A DNA stretch of 64,000 nucleotides from Candidatus Dormiibacterota bacterium (GTDB lineage: Bacteria; Chloroflexota; Dormibacteria; Aeolococcales; Aeolococcaceae). The DNA is taken from contig JAFARE010000040.1 in the NCBI GenBank assembly GCA_019245575.1, positions 33,607-97,606 on the forward strand, read 5' to 3'. A program made the position numbers and the translations under genes. Positions 15,631 to 24,051 of this stretch are shown in pieces. The notes under the pieces are model-generated. The model was not told the origin of the DNA. It did no database searches and worked only from the letters and a program-made list of their open reading frames with translations. Within the stretch, counting starts at the first letter, position 1, and each line of letters begins with the position of its first letter.

Positions 15631-16877
15631 GGGTACAGGCTCCCAGACGGCGTGAACTGCTGCTGCGCCTGCGCCTGCGTCAGCTCGCCGTACACCGCAT
15701 AGCTGCCGCGCGCGCTCTCCTTGATGACTCCCATCAGCAGCGCGGTGAGCAGGGAGAACGCTCCCACGGTCACCAGCGCGCGCCGCCCGAGCGTCAGCGC
15801 TGACGCGGCGATGTCCCCCGCGGGGATCGGGCGCCGGTGCCAGCGCAGCGCGAGGTGCACCGCCGTCACGACGAGCGCCGCGCCCAGACCGACGAAGCGC
15901 ACCGTCTCAGCGCCGCTCGGCAGCACGCTCGACGGCAGCGCGGCCACCACCATGCCGGCCAGCGACACGCCCACGGCGACGAGGCCGATGGTGTCGCGTC
16001 CCTCGCCGTTCGCGGAGCCGCGCTGCTCCGCGATCAGCGCCACGTTGCCGCCCACCAGCACCACGGCGACGAACGCCTCCTGCAGCACCATGAGCCATGC
16101 CGTGCTGCCGCTCACGAGGTTGTTGAAGAAGCCCTGCTGGGAGTTGTTGAGCACGAGCATCAGCGCGTATCCCTCAACCGGCATCAGCAGCGCGGTCACG
16201 AGGCCGATGCGCAGGTTGACCCACGCCGCCCATGCCTGGAAGCCGCGCTCCTCGCCATCCGCGCTGCGGTGCAGCTTGATCGCCGCATAGCCGGCCAGGA
16301 ACAGCGCGGTCCACGAGACGTTACCGATCAGGCGGTGGATGAGCAGGGGGATGTAGGGCGGATCGAGCGCGCTCTCCAGCAAACCACCGTGAAACGGCGT
16401 GATGAGGTACGCGTCCAGGCTCACGATGAGCACCACGAACAGCGTCTGCACCAGCGCGACCGCCGCGCCGAGGCTCGCGTGAGCGCGCGGGCCGATCCGT
16501 CCGAAGCTGTTGCGGTACACGGCGAGCATGGGCGTGAGCACGAGGAACAGGCCGAACGCGAACGCGACGAGCGGGATGAAGACGTTGATCAGCCGCCCGA
16601 ACTCGTTGCCCCACAGGCCGATCAGCAGCACGACGGCGAACACGGCGAAGGTCGCCCCCAGGCTGAACACGAGGTAGTAGCTGTTGGCTGCGGCGCGCGC
16701 GTAGCGCGCGGCGCGTGCGTCGCCCGTGAGAGCGGCGCGCCACTCCATCGCCGCGGCGAGAGTGATCACGCCGACGGAGAACTCCGCGATGGCGATGTGC
16801 AGCAGGAAGAGGATGGCCACCGGCAGGCTGCTGCCCAGCGCGGGGAACTGCGGCGGCGTTACCTGGAGGCCGAGCAT
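15627..16877 (-). CDS. Divergent cytochrome bd subunit I-like (CydA homologue 2)
   Basis: A 416-residue polytopic protein distantly related to the CydA homologue downstream. His27 (FLLHIAIAEF) and His181 (LLIHRLIGNVSW) match the two axial His positions. The acidic pair found in homologue 1 is missing: the corresponding helix reads IPLVAFAFGLFLVL. The C-terminus (GVIKESARGSYAVYGELT) parallels the homologue's tail. This combination fits a non-catalytic or altered partner, as in described CydA-CydA' pairs, instead of CydB. It overlaps the small membrane gene and follows the USP/PCP_red gene by ten bases. Confidence 0.8.
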   Translation of the reverse strand: MLGLQVTPPQFPALGSSLPVAILFLLHIAIAEFSVGVITLAAAMEWRAALTGDARAARYARAAANSYYLVFSLGATFAVFAVVLLIGLWGNEFGRLINVFIPLVAFAFGLFLVLTPMLAVYRNSFGRIGPRAHASLGAAVALVQTLFVVLIVSLDAYLITPFHGGLLESALDPPYIPLLIHRLIGNVSWTALFLAGYAAIKLHRSADGEERGFQAWAAWVNLRIGLVTALLMPVEGYALMLVLNNSQQGFFNNLVSGSTAWLMVLQEAFVAVVLVGGNVALIAEQRGSANGEGRDTIGLVAVGVSLAGMVVAALPSSVLPSGAETVRFVGLGAALVVTAVHLALRWHRRPIPAGDIAASALTLGRRALVTVGAFSLLTALLMGVIKESARGSYAVYGELTQAQAQQQFTPSGSLYP

Positions 16878-16887
16878 CTGCGCGGCG

Positions 16888-18879
16888 TCAGCCGTCCGCA
16901 GCAGCGGCGGGCGCCGCCGCGTCCGTCTCGCGCTTCCCGAGCGCGGTGACCACCGGTGCGGTCACCTCGTTGAGGCGGCCGCTGCTCGACGCCGGCGGCA
17001 TCTTCGTCCCGTTGCCGCCGGACGCCTCCATCCGCGCGCGCGCCTCGGCGATCCCCGCCTCGACGTGCAGCAGCGTCACCTCACTGGCGCGCAGCGCGGT
17101 GGCGAGCCGCTCCACCTGCTCCGCGGCGAGGTTGCGCAGAAAGCCGGCGGGGATGCGCTCGATGCGCTCCACCGCCTCGTCCGACCAGGGCAGGCGATGA
17201 CGCTGGTCCACCTGCGGCCCGGTGTGCGCCTCGGGTCCGAGCGGCGCGCGGTGCGGCCCCGCCTGCGCGTCGAGTGCATCCAGCTCCGGCCGCACGAACG
17301 GCTCCGCGATCTCAACGGTGATGGCGGGCAGGCGCCGCGTGCGCGCCGTCTTCTCCACCATCGCCTTGACGCGCCTCCGCAGATACCCGGCGGGCAGCTG
17401 CTGCAGCAGCCGGCGCGCCTCCATCGTCCAGCCCAGCTTCTGGCCATCGAAGTCGGCGGTGGCGCCGTCGCCCTCGGCGCGGGCGTCGCGCATCAAGGCC
17501 GCCACATCCAGCGGCTCGAAGGTCGCGCCGTCTGCGCCGCACACCGGGCACTGCGCCGGCTGTGCCGTGCGTGCTGCGTATCCGCATGTGCGGCACAGCG
17601 CGCGCGCCTCGTCCGCCGCGGGCTCGTCGAGCATGGCCCGCTCCGCCCCGTCGAGTGACGCTGTCACCTCGTGGATGCGGCGCATCACACGCCGGTGCGG
17701 CATCAGGTCGTCGAGTGCGGAGTCGACGTCCCCCGACGAGACGACGCTGTGCCCGCGCTCCGTGCACCAGCGGAGCACGGCGGTGCGCGCCAGCCCGCGC
17801 GCGCCGGCGGGCACGTGCTCCAGGCGCGCCTCCGCCTCCGGCGTCCACGCCACTGCCTGCTCGGCGCGCATGTCGATCGGCGGCACGTACGTCGAGCTGC
17901 TGAGCAGCACGTTGCAGGGCGCGTCGCGCAGCACGTGCTCCGCATTGCTGCCGATGTCCATGCCATCGGGCGAGTGCACGCCGATGCGGCCGCACACCAG
18001 CAGCCACGGCTCGCGCTCACGCGCGAAGCGGAGGACGCGCTCGAAGGCCTTGCCGTCGAGCAGCGTGATGCCGAGCCCCACGCCCTCCTCCGCCGCGGTG
18101 GCCTGCGCCACGCGCAGGTGCGACTCGTAGATCTTCGCCAGCCCGGTGTCGATGATCTCCTCGTGCAGCGCCTCCTGCTCCTTGAAGCGGAACACCTTCG
18201 ACGCCTTCTCCGAGAGCACGTCGACGATGCCGTTGAACACCGCGTAGTGCAGGTACGGGTCGTACACCGCCACCGCCTCCACCCGCTTGCGCAGCGCGCG
18301 GCCGATCGCGATCGCGGTGCGCAGCCCGCCGAAGGACTGTGGCGACCCGTCGATCGCCACCAGGATGTCGCCGTCCAGCGCGGCCTCTCCGGTGCGCCGC
18401 ACCACCAGCGTGTCGCGCCGCATCCGCCGCACGACGCGGTCCGTGACGCTGCCCAGCCGCGATTCGCGCACCGCACCCGTCCCCAGCGCGCCCATCACCA
18501 CGAGGTCGGGACCGGTCTCCTCGATGTCGGCGACCAGCTCCTCCCAGTTGCGGCCGTCGCGCATGCGCGCCTCGAAGGGGATCTCGCGCTCCATGCAGCG
18601 GAAGCGCATGACGTCGGTGTAGCTGTCGCTGATGAGCTGCAGCCCGGTGGTGATCAGGCTGTCGTGGATGCGCCGCTGACGCAGCAGCTCCGCCTCGTCC
18701 TGGTACTCCTCCGGGAGCGTGTACTCCATCTGCTTGAACCGGTAGTCGTGCATGCGTCCCGCGTAGACGTGCATGCCGATGCAGCGCGCGTCGAACGCCT
18801 CGGCCAGGGCGAGCGCGACCGTGGTGGCCGCGTCCGAGTGCTCGGAGTTGTCAAGCGGGACGTAGATGCTTCGGAACAT
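16888..18879 (-). CDS. Universal stress/PCP_red/rubredoxin-like multidomain protein
   Basis: A 663-residue fusion. Two universal stress (Usp) domains occupy about 1-162 and 169-328 (YVPLDNSEHSDAA, VAIDGSPQS). Three PCP_red-type helical repeats follow (about 344-390, 483-528 and 563-610), each starting W-[TS]-x-E-A and containing P-A-G-[AFY]. A zinc-ribbon or rubredoxin-like pair of knuckles (CRTC 429-432, CPVC 444-447) lies between repeats one and two. PCP_red is named from a protochlorophyllide-reductase-linked domain, but no chlorophyll genes are nearby. It heads the respiratory run, which suggests a redox- or stress-sensing role for the complex. Confidence 0.85.
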   Translation of the reverse strand: MFRSIYVPLDNSEHSDAATTVALALAEAFDARCIGMHVYAGRMHDYRFKQMEYTLPEEYQDEAELLRQRRIHDSLITTGLQLISDSYTDVMRFRCMEREIPFEARMRDGRNWEELVADIEETGPDLVVMGALGTGAVRESRLGSVTDRVVRRMRRDTLVVRRTGEAALDGDILVAIDGSPQSFGGLRTAIAIGRALRKRVEAVAVYDPYLHYAVFNGIVDVLSEKASKVFRFKEQEALHEEIIDTGLAKIYESHLRVAQATAAEEGVGLGITLLDGKAFERVLRFAREREPWLLVCGRIGVHSPDGMDIGSNAEHVLRDAPCNVLLSSSTYVPPIDMRAEQAVAWTPEAEARLEHVPAGARGLARTAVLRWCTERGHSVVSSGDVDSALDDLMPHRRVMRRIHEVTASLDGAERAMLDEPAADEARALCRTCGYAARTAQPAQCPVCGADGATFEPLDVAALMRDARAEGDGATADFDGQKLGWTMEARRLLQQLPAGYLRRRVKAMVEKTARTRRLPAITVEIAEPFVRPELDALDAQAGPHRAPLGPEAHTGPQVDQRHRLPWSDEAVERIERIPAGFLRNLAAEQVERLATALRASEVTLLHVEAGIAEARARMEASGGNGTKMPPASSSGRLNEVTAPVVTALGKRETDAAAPAAAADG

Positions 18880-19006
18880 CGCTCCCAGCCGAGCCCTCCC
18901 ATGATTCCGCCACGCAGGATGTTAGCGCGGCTGCCCCTTTTCCCCCGGTGCCCGCATGACGACAAACGTGTCGTCTACGATGGTATGTCCGCCAACACAG
19001 GGGAGT

Positions 19007-19705
19007 GTGAGTCGATTGGCCGACGAGGACCAGCCGCGCTGTCCGTTTCCGCACGACAGCGCCACGTCTGACAAGACGGGCGGCCGCGACGAGCGGTGGA
19101 CGGAGGAGGCGCGAAAGCTCGCCGCCGAGCGGGGGCACGCGCATGCGGCGTTCAGCCACCTCGACGCGGATCGCGCCCAGCGCATGGCAGCGGGCGCGGT
19201 CGAGTCGCGAGCGGCCAGCCGCGAGGTGGCGCAGATCGACGCGGCCTTCGTCGAGCGCGTCGGGCGCAAGATGGGATACGGCCATCCGCTGAGCGAGCGC
19301 ACGGGCACGCTGCACTTCACGTGGACGCCCGAGGCCGAGGCCCGGCTTCAGCAGGTGCCCGAGTTCTGCCGCGAGCTGACGCGCTGGCGCGTGGAGTGGA
19401 CGGCGCACAAGCAGAACCTCGGCACCACCATAACGCCCGACATCATGGACGTGAAATACGACATGTGGGGCGAGGTCTCACACGCGATCGTGCAGCGCCA
19501 CGAGAGTGATGTCGAGTGGACCGACGCGGCGCGGCAGCGCCTGGCCGGGATCCCCGACTTCGTGCGCGGCCAGGTGATGGAGTCGGTGGAGGGCAACGCG
19601 CGCCGGATGGGTCAGAGCGTGGTCGATGACGACGTCATCGACGCGACCATCCAGCGCTGGAGCGAGACCGGCGACTTCCACGAAGGGAAGTACGGCTTCC
19701 GCTGA
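19007..19705 (+). CDS. PCP_red-repeat protein
   Basis: A protein of about 232 residues, divergent from the USP/PCP_red gene and sharing its helical repeats: WTEEARKLAAERG, WTPEAEARLQQVPEF and EWTDAARQRLAGIPDFVRG. The last is followed by VEGNARRMGQSVVDDDVID. Near the N-terminus, RCPFPHD might hold a metal with other residues. The start is uncertain: GTG 19007 or TTG 19016, both after an AGGGGAG ribosome binding site at 18999-19005. A TACGAT hexamer near 18975 may be its -10. Shared domains and divergent placement suggest that it works with the respiratory operon. Confidence 0.78.
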   Translation: MSRLADEDQPRCPFPHDSATSDKTGGRDERWTEEARKLAAERGHAHAAFSHLDADRAQRMAAGAVESRAASREVAQIDAAFVERVGRKMGYGHPLSERTGTLHFTWTPEAEARLQQVPEFCRELTRWRVEWTAHKQNLGTTITPDIMDVKYDMWGEVSHAIVQRHESDVEWTDAARQRLAGIPDFVRGQVMESVEGNARRMGQSVVDDDVIDATIQRWSETGDFHEGKYGFR

Positions 19706-19716
19706 GCACCGGGTGG

Positions 19717-20142
19717 TCAGCCGCGCGGAACGACGACCTCCAGGCCTTCGAAGCGCAGAAAATCGCGATCGAACGAAGTCAGCGTGGCACGATGCGCAAA
19801 AGCAAGGGTAGCGAGGTGCGCATCATTCACCAGACTCCCGGCCGTCCCTGACGCCATCAGCAGCTGTCGCAGTTTGCCGAGGTGGCCCGGACCGGGCTCA
19901 ATGACGCGCGCCGTTGGTTGGTCGAGCCATTCGTCGACCAGGCCGCACGCGCGATCCGCGCTGATCGGAGTGCGAAAGGCGCCACTTGTCGCAATGCGGA
20001 TGAACCCGAGCAGCACGACCCACCCGAATCCAACGATCTCCGCCCCGGACAGTGCGCGTTCCAACCAGGTACGCGCGGCCGCGTGGTGAGGATCGTCGGC
20101 GTTGACTGCGTAGAGCAATACGTTGGTATCCACGATCGTCAC
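19717..20142 (-). CDS. PIN-domain toxin, VapC family
   Basis: A 141-residue PIN protein with Asp5 in VDTNVLLYAVNADD, the VVLLGFIRIAT helix, and acidic residues in SLVNDAHLATLAF and TSFDRDFLRF. The central Glu of many PIN domains is not evident in the LLGF segment, which matches the mycobacterial-type VapC subgroup where that position is variable. The antitoxin gene precedes it on the same strand, with five bases between the two coding regions. It is the predicted ribonuclease half of a type II pair. Confidence 0.86.
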   Translation of the reverse strand: MTIVDTNVLLYAVNADDPHHAAARTWLERALSGAEIVGFGWVVLLGFIRIATSGAFRTPISADRACGLVDEWLDQPTARVIEPGPGHLGKLRQLLMASGTAGSLVNDAHLATLAFAHRATLTSFDRDFLRFEGLEVVVPRG

Positions 20143-20147
20143 GGCGG

Positions 20148-20405
20148 CTAGCGCCCCTCTCGCATCTTCGCGAGAATCGCCTCGTCTTCCATCTCGGCTG
20201 CGAGGCGGAGCGCGTGCTGCAGCGGCACCAATGGTGCCCCCATGGAATGCGGCGCGAGGCGATACGGCGGGCGGCCCTCATCGCCTGCGGACAGGCCTCG
20301 CCGAAGACCTTCGTTGACAGCCGCTTTCAATCCCAGGCCACGGCGCTCCATGACTCGTTTCAGCAGAGCCTCGACATCTGGGTCCAGCGTGATCGTGGTG
20401 CGCAT
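20148..20405 (-). CDS. VapB-type ribbon-helix-helix antitoxin
   Basis: An 85-residue antitoxin beginning MRTTITLDPDVEALLKRV, a ribbon-helix-helix DNA-binding arm, followed by a helical toxin-neutralising tail (LAAEMEDEAILAKMREG). ATG 20405 is chosen over the upstream GTG-type starts, because it lies seven bases after a TATGAT -10 hexamer (20418-20413). This would make the mRNA leaderless. A perfect inverted repeat overlaps that promoter and is the likely autoregulatory operator. Confidence 0.86.
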   Translation of the reverse strand: MRTTITLDPDVEALLKRVMERRGLGLKAAVNEGLRRGLSAGDEGRPPYRLAPHSMGAPLVPLQHALRLAAEMEDEAILAKMREGR

Positions 20406-20412
20406 GGTGAGC

Positions 20413-20438
20413 ATCATAGCATCAACGATCTTGATGCT
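20413..20438 (-). promoter_or_regulatory. Promoter and operator of VapBC pair
   Basis: A perfect inverted repeat AGCATCAA-CGATC-TTGATGCT spans 20418-20438 and abuts a minus-strand TATGAT hexamer (20418-20413), seven bases from the antitoxin ATG. The symmetry suits a dimer of the ribbon-helix-helix antitoxin. The -35 region is not obvious. Confidence 0.65.
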
Positions 20439-20555
20439 CTGATGTCTTTATCGGAGGCGTCCTGGCAATGCGGGATCCAAACTTAGGCAGGGCGACGCCC
20501 CTTCGACGGACGAACGGCCCTTAGCTCATGCCGGCGTTTTCGAGCCGCCGGATGG

Positions 20556-21392
20556 TCAAGACGCCGGCGTCAGCACCGCTGCCGCATCGTCTCGAGCATC
20601 GATCGCGACGCTCGAAGGTTGCGGGATCTGAAACACTTCCACGCTGGCCGCGTGCTCCTCACCAGCCCTCGTTTCCGTCACCGCGAGCAGGCGATCGAGC
20701 AGCACAAATGCGCTCTCGCGCAGGCACTCGGCGGTGCGCCACAAGCGCGACGTGCCCGCCTCGTGCTCGGGCTGGCAATCCGCCTCCGCCACGTGCCATG
20801 CGGCGGCGCGAGCCACCGTGCGCGCAGCCTCCCAGCGGCGGCGCGCGCGCGAAACGCCGCCGTCATCGCTGACGTCCATGCGCGCGCGGTAGGCGCTGCT
20901 CGTGCCCGACACGGCCAGCGCGGCGCTCACCGCGACGGCGGTGCGGTGGTCGTCGACCGGACGCACCGGTGCATGCCCGTACACGTCGATGACGCCCATC
21001 ACCGTCTCGAGCGCGTCGCCCCGGTGCCGGCACACCAGTGCGGCAAGGTCCTGGCGCTGCGCAGCGCCCAACCACGTCGGCACCGCCGACTCGATCATCC
21101 AGTTCCACAGCAATCGACCGCGCTCGAATTCCTGCTCGCGCATGCCGCGGCTGTCGATCATGCGCGGTGTCATCGCGGCCAGCCGGTGGCGGTGCTCAGC
21201 GCTCAGCGCATCGTTGAACTGCGGGATGAACGACGCGATGACCGGCGAGGCCGTGACCGGATGGTCGCTGTGCTTCTCCCCCGCCATCCACGCCACCAGC
21301 TCCATGGCGCACACGCCGTCCTCCGGCGTGCGGTGCCGTCCGGGCTGCAGCTGGACGATCTCGGCGAGCTCTCGGGGTTGCTTGGCGGCCAT
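20556..21392 (-). CDS. Conserved hypothetical protein (EDGVCAMELVAWMAGE family)
   Basis: A 278-residue soluble protein starting at ATG 21392, eight bases after a strong AGGAGG. The N-terminal 100 residues contain EDGVCAMELVAWMAGE, HSDHPVTASPVIASF and a Cys/His-containing pattern seen in uncharacterised actinobacterial proteins. The C-terminal half is helical and Ala/Arg-rich. I do not recognise a biochemical function. Upstream sequence in the same frame lacks a ribosome binding site and is not included. It stands alone on the minus strand. Confidence 0.72.
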   Translation of the reverse strand: MAAKQPRELAEIVQLQPGRHRTPEDGVCAMELVAWMAGEKHSDHPVTASPVIASFIPQFNDALSAEHRHRLAAMTPRMIDSRGMREQEFERGRLLWNWMIESAVPTWLGAAQRQDLAALVCRHRGDALETVMGVIDVYGHAPVRPVDDHRTAVAVSAALAVSGTSSAYRARMDVSDDGGVSRARRRWEAARTVARAAAWHVAEADCQPEHEAGTSRLWRTAECLRESAFVLLDRLLAVTETRAGEEHAASVEVFQIPQPSSVAIDARDDAAAVLTPAS

Positions 21393-21447
21393 TGGGCTCC
21401 TCCTGAACGGCGCTACCGCGTAGTGTCGCTCCAAAGGACCTCCGGAG

Positions 21448-22080
21448 TCACCGGGGGTCGCTGCGGTCGATGTTCCAGTGCCGGGCGACGGACACGAACC
21501 AGCCGCCGTCGCCCCGCGGCTGCATGCCGAAGAGGCTGACCGTCCGCTGGCCGCCCTCGTGGTCGCCGTAGAGCAGCTCAACAGCGAAGCGGCGCCGCTC
21601 GCGGATCGCGGCAGCCGCCTCGAGGAACTCCGGCGCCGCGGGATCGCGGAGGGCGCCCTGCCAGAAGCCGACGTCACCCGCGGGCACATAGATGTCGCGG
21701 GTCAGCACGCGAAAGTCGCTCAGCGCCGAAGCCTCCCCCTTCCCCGGCGTGTAGTCCGTGTGCATGCGCCAGCCGTGCAGCACGGCGATGCCGTTGCCGG
21801 CGTTGCGCACCGACATCACCAGGTAGACCGCGTTGTCGGTCACCTCGGCCGAGCCACCGCCCCCCGGCACCATCACGAAGTGCTCGTCCGCGAAACCCAC
21901 CTTCTGCGCGCCGTCTTCGAGACGGGACGGCATCAGCAGCGGCCGGAGGCCCACTAGCAGCGACCGCTCCGCCACCCGCGCGGCGCGGTTGGCCGAGCGC
22001 ACCGAGGCGAACGTGGCCACGGCCAGCACCAGCGTGCCGCCCGCGGTGGCCAGCGCGGAGATGGTCACCCAGTCAGCCAT
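21448..22080 (-). CDS. Membrane-anchored hypothetical protein
   Basis: A 210-residue protein with one N-terminal membrane helix (ISALATAGGTLVLAVATFASV) followed by a short basic/helical segment and a beta-rich soluble domain (DNAVYLVMSVRNAGNGIAVLHGW). This layout recurs in many actinobacterial proteins of unknown function. The start at ATG 22080 is preferred, and an ATG four codons upstream is also possible. It follows the ferredoxin-reductase gene by 12 bases on the same strand and may share its transcript. No catalytic motif is evident. Confidence 0.7.
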   Translation of the reverse strand: MADWVTISALATAGGTLVLAVATFASVRSANRAARVAERSLLVGLRPLLMPSRLEDGAQKVGFADEHFVMVPGGGGSAEVTDNAVYLVMSVRNAGNGIAVLHGWRMHTDYTPGKGEASALSDFRVLTRDIYVPAGDVGFWQGALRDPAAPEFLEAAAAIRERRRFAVELLYGDHEGGQRTVSLFGMQPRGDGGWFVSVARHWNIDRSDPR

Positions 22081-22092
22081 CGCCGCCCCCAC

Positions 22093-22845
22093 TCAGTCCG
22101 GCCAGTACTGCTCCTCGCGGATCTCCTTGTCGCTGAGGCCACGCCGGCGCATGATCGCGCGCGCCGTGGCGATCATGCCGGGGTGCCCGCAGAGGAACAC
22201 CCCGCCATGGCCGGGCCGCACGCCGGCGGAGTCGGCGTGCTTGCGCAGCACGTCCTCAACCCTGCCGAGCTCGCCGTCCCACCCGGGGTCCTCCCAGGGC
22301 CGGCTCACGGTGGGCACGTAGGTGAACCAGTCGAACTCGGCATCCAGGGCGCGCAGCTCCTCGGCGTAGCCCAGCTCCTCGGAGCGGCTCGCCCCCTGCA
22401 GCGCCATGACCGGGTCAGGGGCCGGCTCGCCGTTGCGCGCCTTGCCGGCGAGCGTGCGCAGGTAGCTGACGAAGGGGGCGATGCCGGTGACGGTTGCCAC
22501 GAACACGTGGGGCTGCCCGGTCACCGGGGCGTCGCGCAGGAACAGGCCCTTGGTGCGCCGCCGCACCACCATCTCGGCGCCGACCTGCAGCTCGTAGAGC
22601 GGCGTCGACAGCTCGCCGTCGGGCACGCGCTCGATGAACAGCTCGATCGCCTCCTCGGTGGGCGAGGAGCAGATCGAGTAGGGGCGCTCGATGACGCGGC
22701 CGTTGCGCGGCAGCCCGATCGTCACGTACTGCCCGGGGCGGAAGGGGAGCTCCGTCTCCGGCTTGACCCGGATGACCCACAGGTCGGGCGCAAAGTCGCG
22801 GCGGGACACGACCACGGCGGAGGCGTACTTCTCGGAGTCGATCAT
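22093..22845 (-). CDS. Ferredoxin/flavodoxin-NADP+ reductase-type oxidoreductase
   Basis: A 250-residue FNR-family flavoprotein that would transfer electrons between NAD(P)H and a ferredoxin or flavodoxin through FAD. The FAD site RPYSICSSP follows a GQYVTIGLP strand. The NAD(P) part has VTGIAPFVSYLRTL and the terminal FLCGHPGMIATARAIM, with EEQYWPD at the end as in Fpr enzymes. ATG 22845 is chosen because the extra 27 upstream residues lack family character and would run into the divergent gene. Its redox partner is not in the window. Confidence 0.9.
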   Translation of the reverse strand: MIDSEKYASAVVVSRRDFAPDLWVIRVKPETELPFRPGQYVTIGLPRNGRVIERPYSICSSPTEEAIELFIERVPDGELSTPLYELQVGAEMVVRRRTKGLFLRDAPVTGQPHVFVATVTGIAPFVSYLRTLAGKARNGEPAPDPVMALQGASRSEELGYAEELRALDAEFDWFTYVPTVSRPWEDPGWDGELGRVEDVLRKHADSAGVRPGHGGVFLCGHPGMIATARAIMRRRGLSDKEIREEQYWPD

Positions 22846-22898
22846 GCCGTGAGGCCAGTGTAGGGTCGCCTGATCGCAGCGCGCCCTAAGCTCGCCGC

Positions 22899-23618
22899 GT
22901 GACCGAACGGCCCGGAATGCTTGCACTGGTGGGCGGCGACGAGTTCCACTCGGGCAACGAGCAGCAGGACGAGCTGCTGCGCGACGCGGCTGCCGGCCGG
23001 CCCGCCTATGTCGTGGCCACCGCGACGCGGGACGCGCCTGAGATGGCGGTGCGCACCGCCCGGCGCTGGTTCGAGTCGCTCGGGCTCGCGGTGGAGGAGC
23101 TTCGCCTCCGCACGCCGGGAGAGGCCCGGGGAAGCGCCGCGGTGGAGCAGGCTCGCGGCGCCGGACTCATCTACCTGTGCGGCGGCGACCCGGGCCGCGT
23201 GGTGCAGGTGCTCCGGGGCAGCCCCGCTTGGGACGCGATCCGCGACGCGTGGCGCGGTGGCTGCGCGCTGGCCGGCTCCTCGGCCGGAGCCATGGCGCTG
23301 TGCCGCTGGACCCTGGTGCGGCGCAGCTTCCCCGGGCACACCCAGCGGCGGCCGCTCGACGCGCTGGGCATGGTGCCGGGCTGCGCGCTGCTCCCTCACT
23401 ACGACACCTTCGGCGAGCGCTGGATCCCGTCCGCCCAGGAGGAGCTCGGGCCGGACACGCTGCTCATCGGCGTGGACGAGCGCAGTGCGGCGGTCTGGAG
23501 CGACGGGTCGTGGCGGGCGCTCGGCCCCGGAGCGGTGACCCTGGTGCGCGGCGACGAGCGGCGCCGCTTCGCGTCCGGTCAGGCGATCGACGGGCTCCCC
23601 GATCCGGCGCCCGAATAG
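22899..23618 (+). CDS. Peptidase S51 family (dipeptidase E/cyanophycinase-like)
   Basis: A 239-residue protein with the S51 layout: an N-terminal LVGGDEF strand, YLCGGDPGRVVQVLRG, and the nucleophile elbow GSSAGAM with Ser128. A later His in LPHYDTFGERW could complete the charge relay. The family cleaves N-terminal aspartyl dipeptides or cyanophycin. Substrate preference cannot be told here, and the length matches dipeptidase E more closely. Start GTG 22899 lies 53 bases from the divergent reductase gene, so both promoters are packed into that gap. Confidence 0.85.
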   Translation: MTERPGMLALVGGDEFHSGNEQQDELLRDAAAGRPAYVVATATRDAPEMAVRTARRWFESLGLAVEELRLRTPGEARGSAAVEQARGAGLIYLCGGDPGRVVQVLRGSPAWDAIRDAWRGGCALAGSSAGAMALCRWTLVRRSFPGHTQRRPLDALGMVPGCALLPHYDTFGERWIPSAQEELGPDTLLIGVDERSAAVWSDGSWRALGPGAVTLVRGDERRRFASGQAIDGLPDPAPE

Positions 23619-23709
23619 CCGTAATCCGATCGTAACCCTGACCCGTTTACTGGTATGCGGAGCAGGGGAACCCTGACATCGGAGCCCGCGTTATTCGGAA
23701 CGACAGGAC

Positions 23710-24048
23710 ATGAGCATCCAGGACGCCATCGTAGAAATGGACACCGCCAAGGAGCGGGCAGCCCGCGTGAAGCGGCAGCGCCGCCTGCGCGTGGCCCAGG
23801 TGCAGCGGCTCGAGCAGCTCCTCGAGGACGTGGAGACGCGCAACCTGCAGCGCGACCGCCAGGTGCCCACAGAGATGTGGCGAGAGCTGGTGGAGCTGGA
23901 CGGCCTCCTCCCGGTGCGCGCGCCCAAGCGCCTCTGGGAGGCTCGCAACACCGCGCGCCTGCACGACGCGATCCTCGACTGGGAGGGCGACCTGCTCGAC
24001 CAGCTGACGCCGCACCGCCGCGACTACACCGACACACGCGACGACTGA
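23710..24048 (+). CDS. Coiled-coil hypothetical protein
   Basis: A 112-residue charged protein that is mostly helical: MDTAKERAARVKRQRRLRV, then RLEQLLEDVETRNLQRDR and LHDAILDWEGDLLDQL. This suggests a short coiled coil. No signal peptide, membrane helix or enzyme motif is seen. ATG 23710 follows a weakly purine-rich leader (ACGACAGGAC). The gene ends only a few bases before the inverted repeat that controls the VapBC pair. Unknown function. Confidence 0.65.
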   Translation: MSIQDAIVEMDTAKERAARVKRQRRLRVAQVQRLEQLLEDVETRNLQRDRQVPTEMWRELVELDGLLPVRAPKRLWEARNTARLHDAILDWEGDLLDQLTPHRRDYTDTRDD

Positions 24049-24051
24049 ACC

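Noticed and set aside
16888..19705. Chlorophyll biosynthesis because of PCP_red-type repeats
   Set aside because: No BchL/N/B-like or other pigment genes are present. The domain occurs outside photosynthesis.
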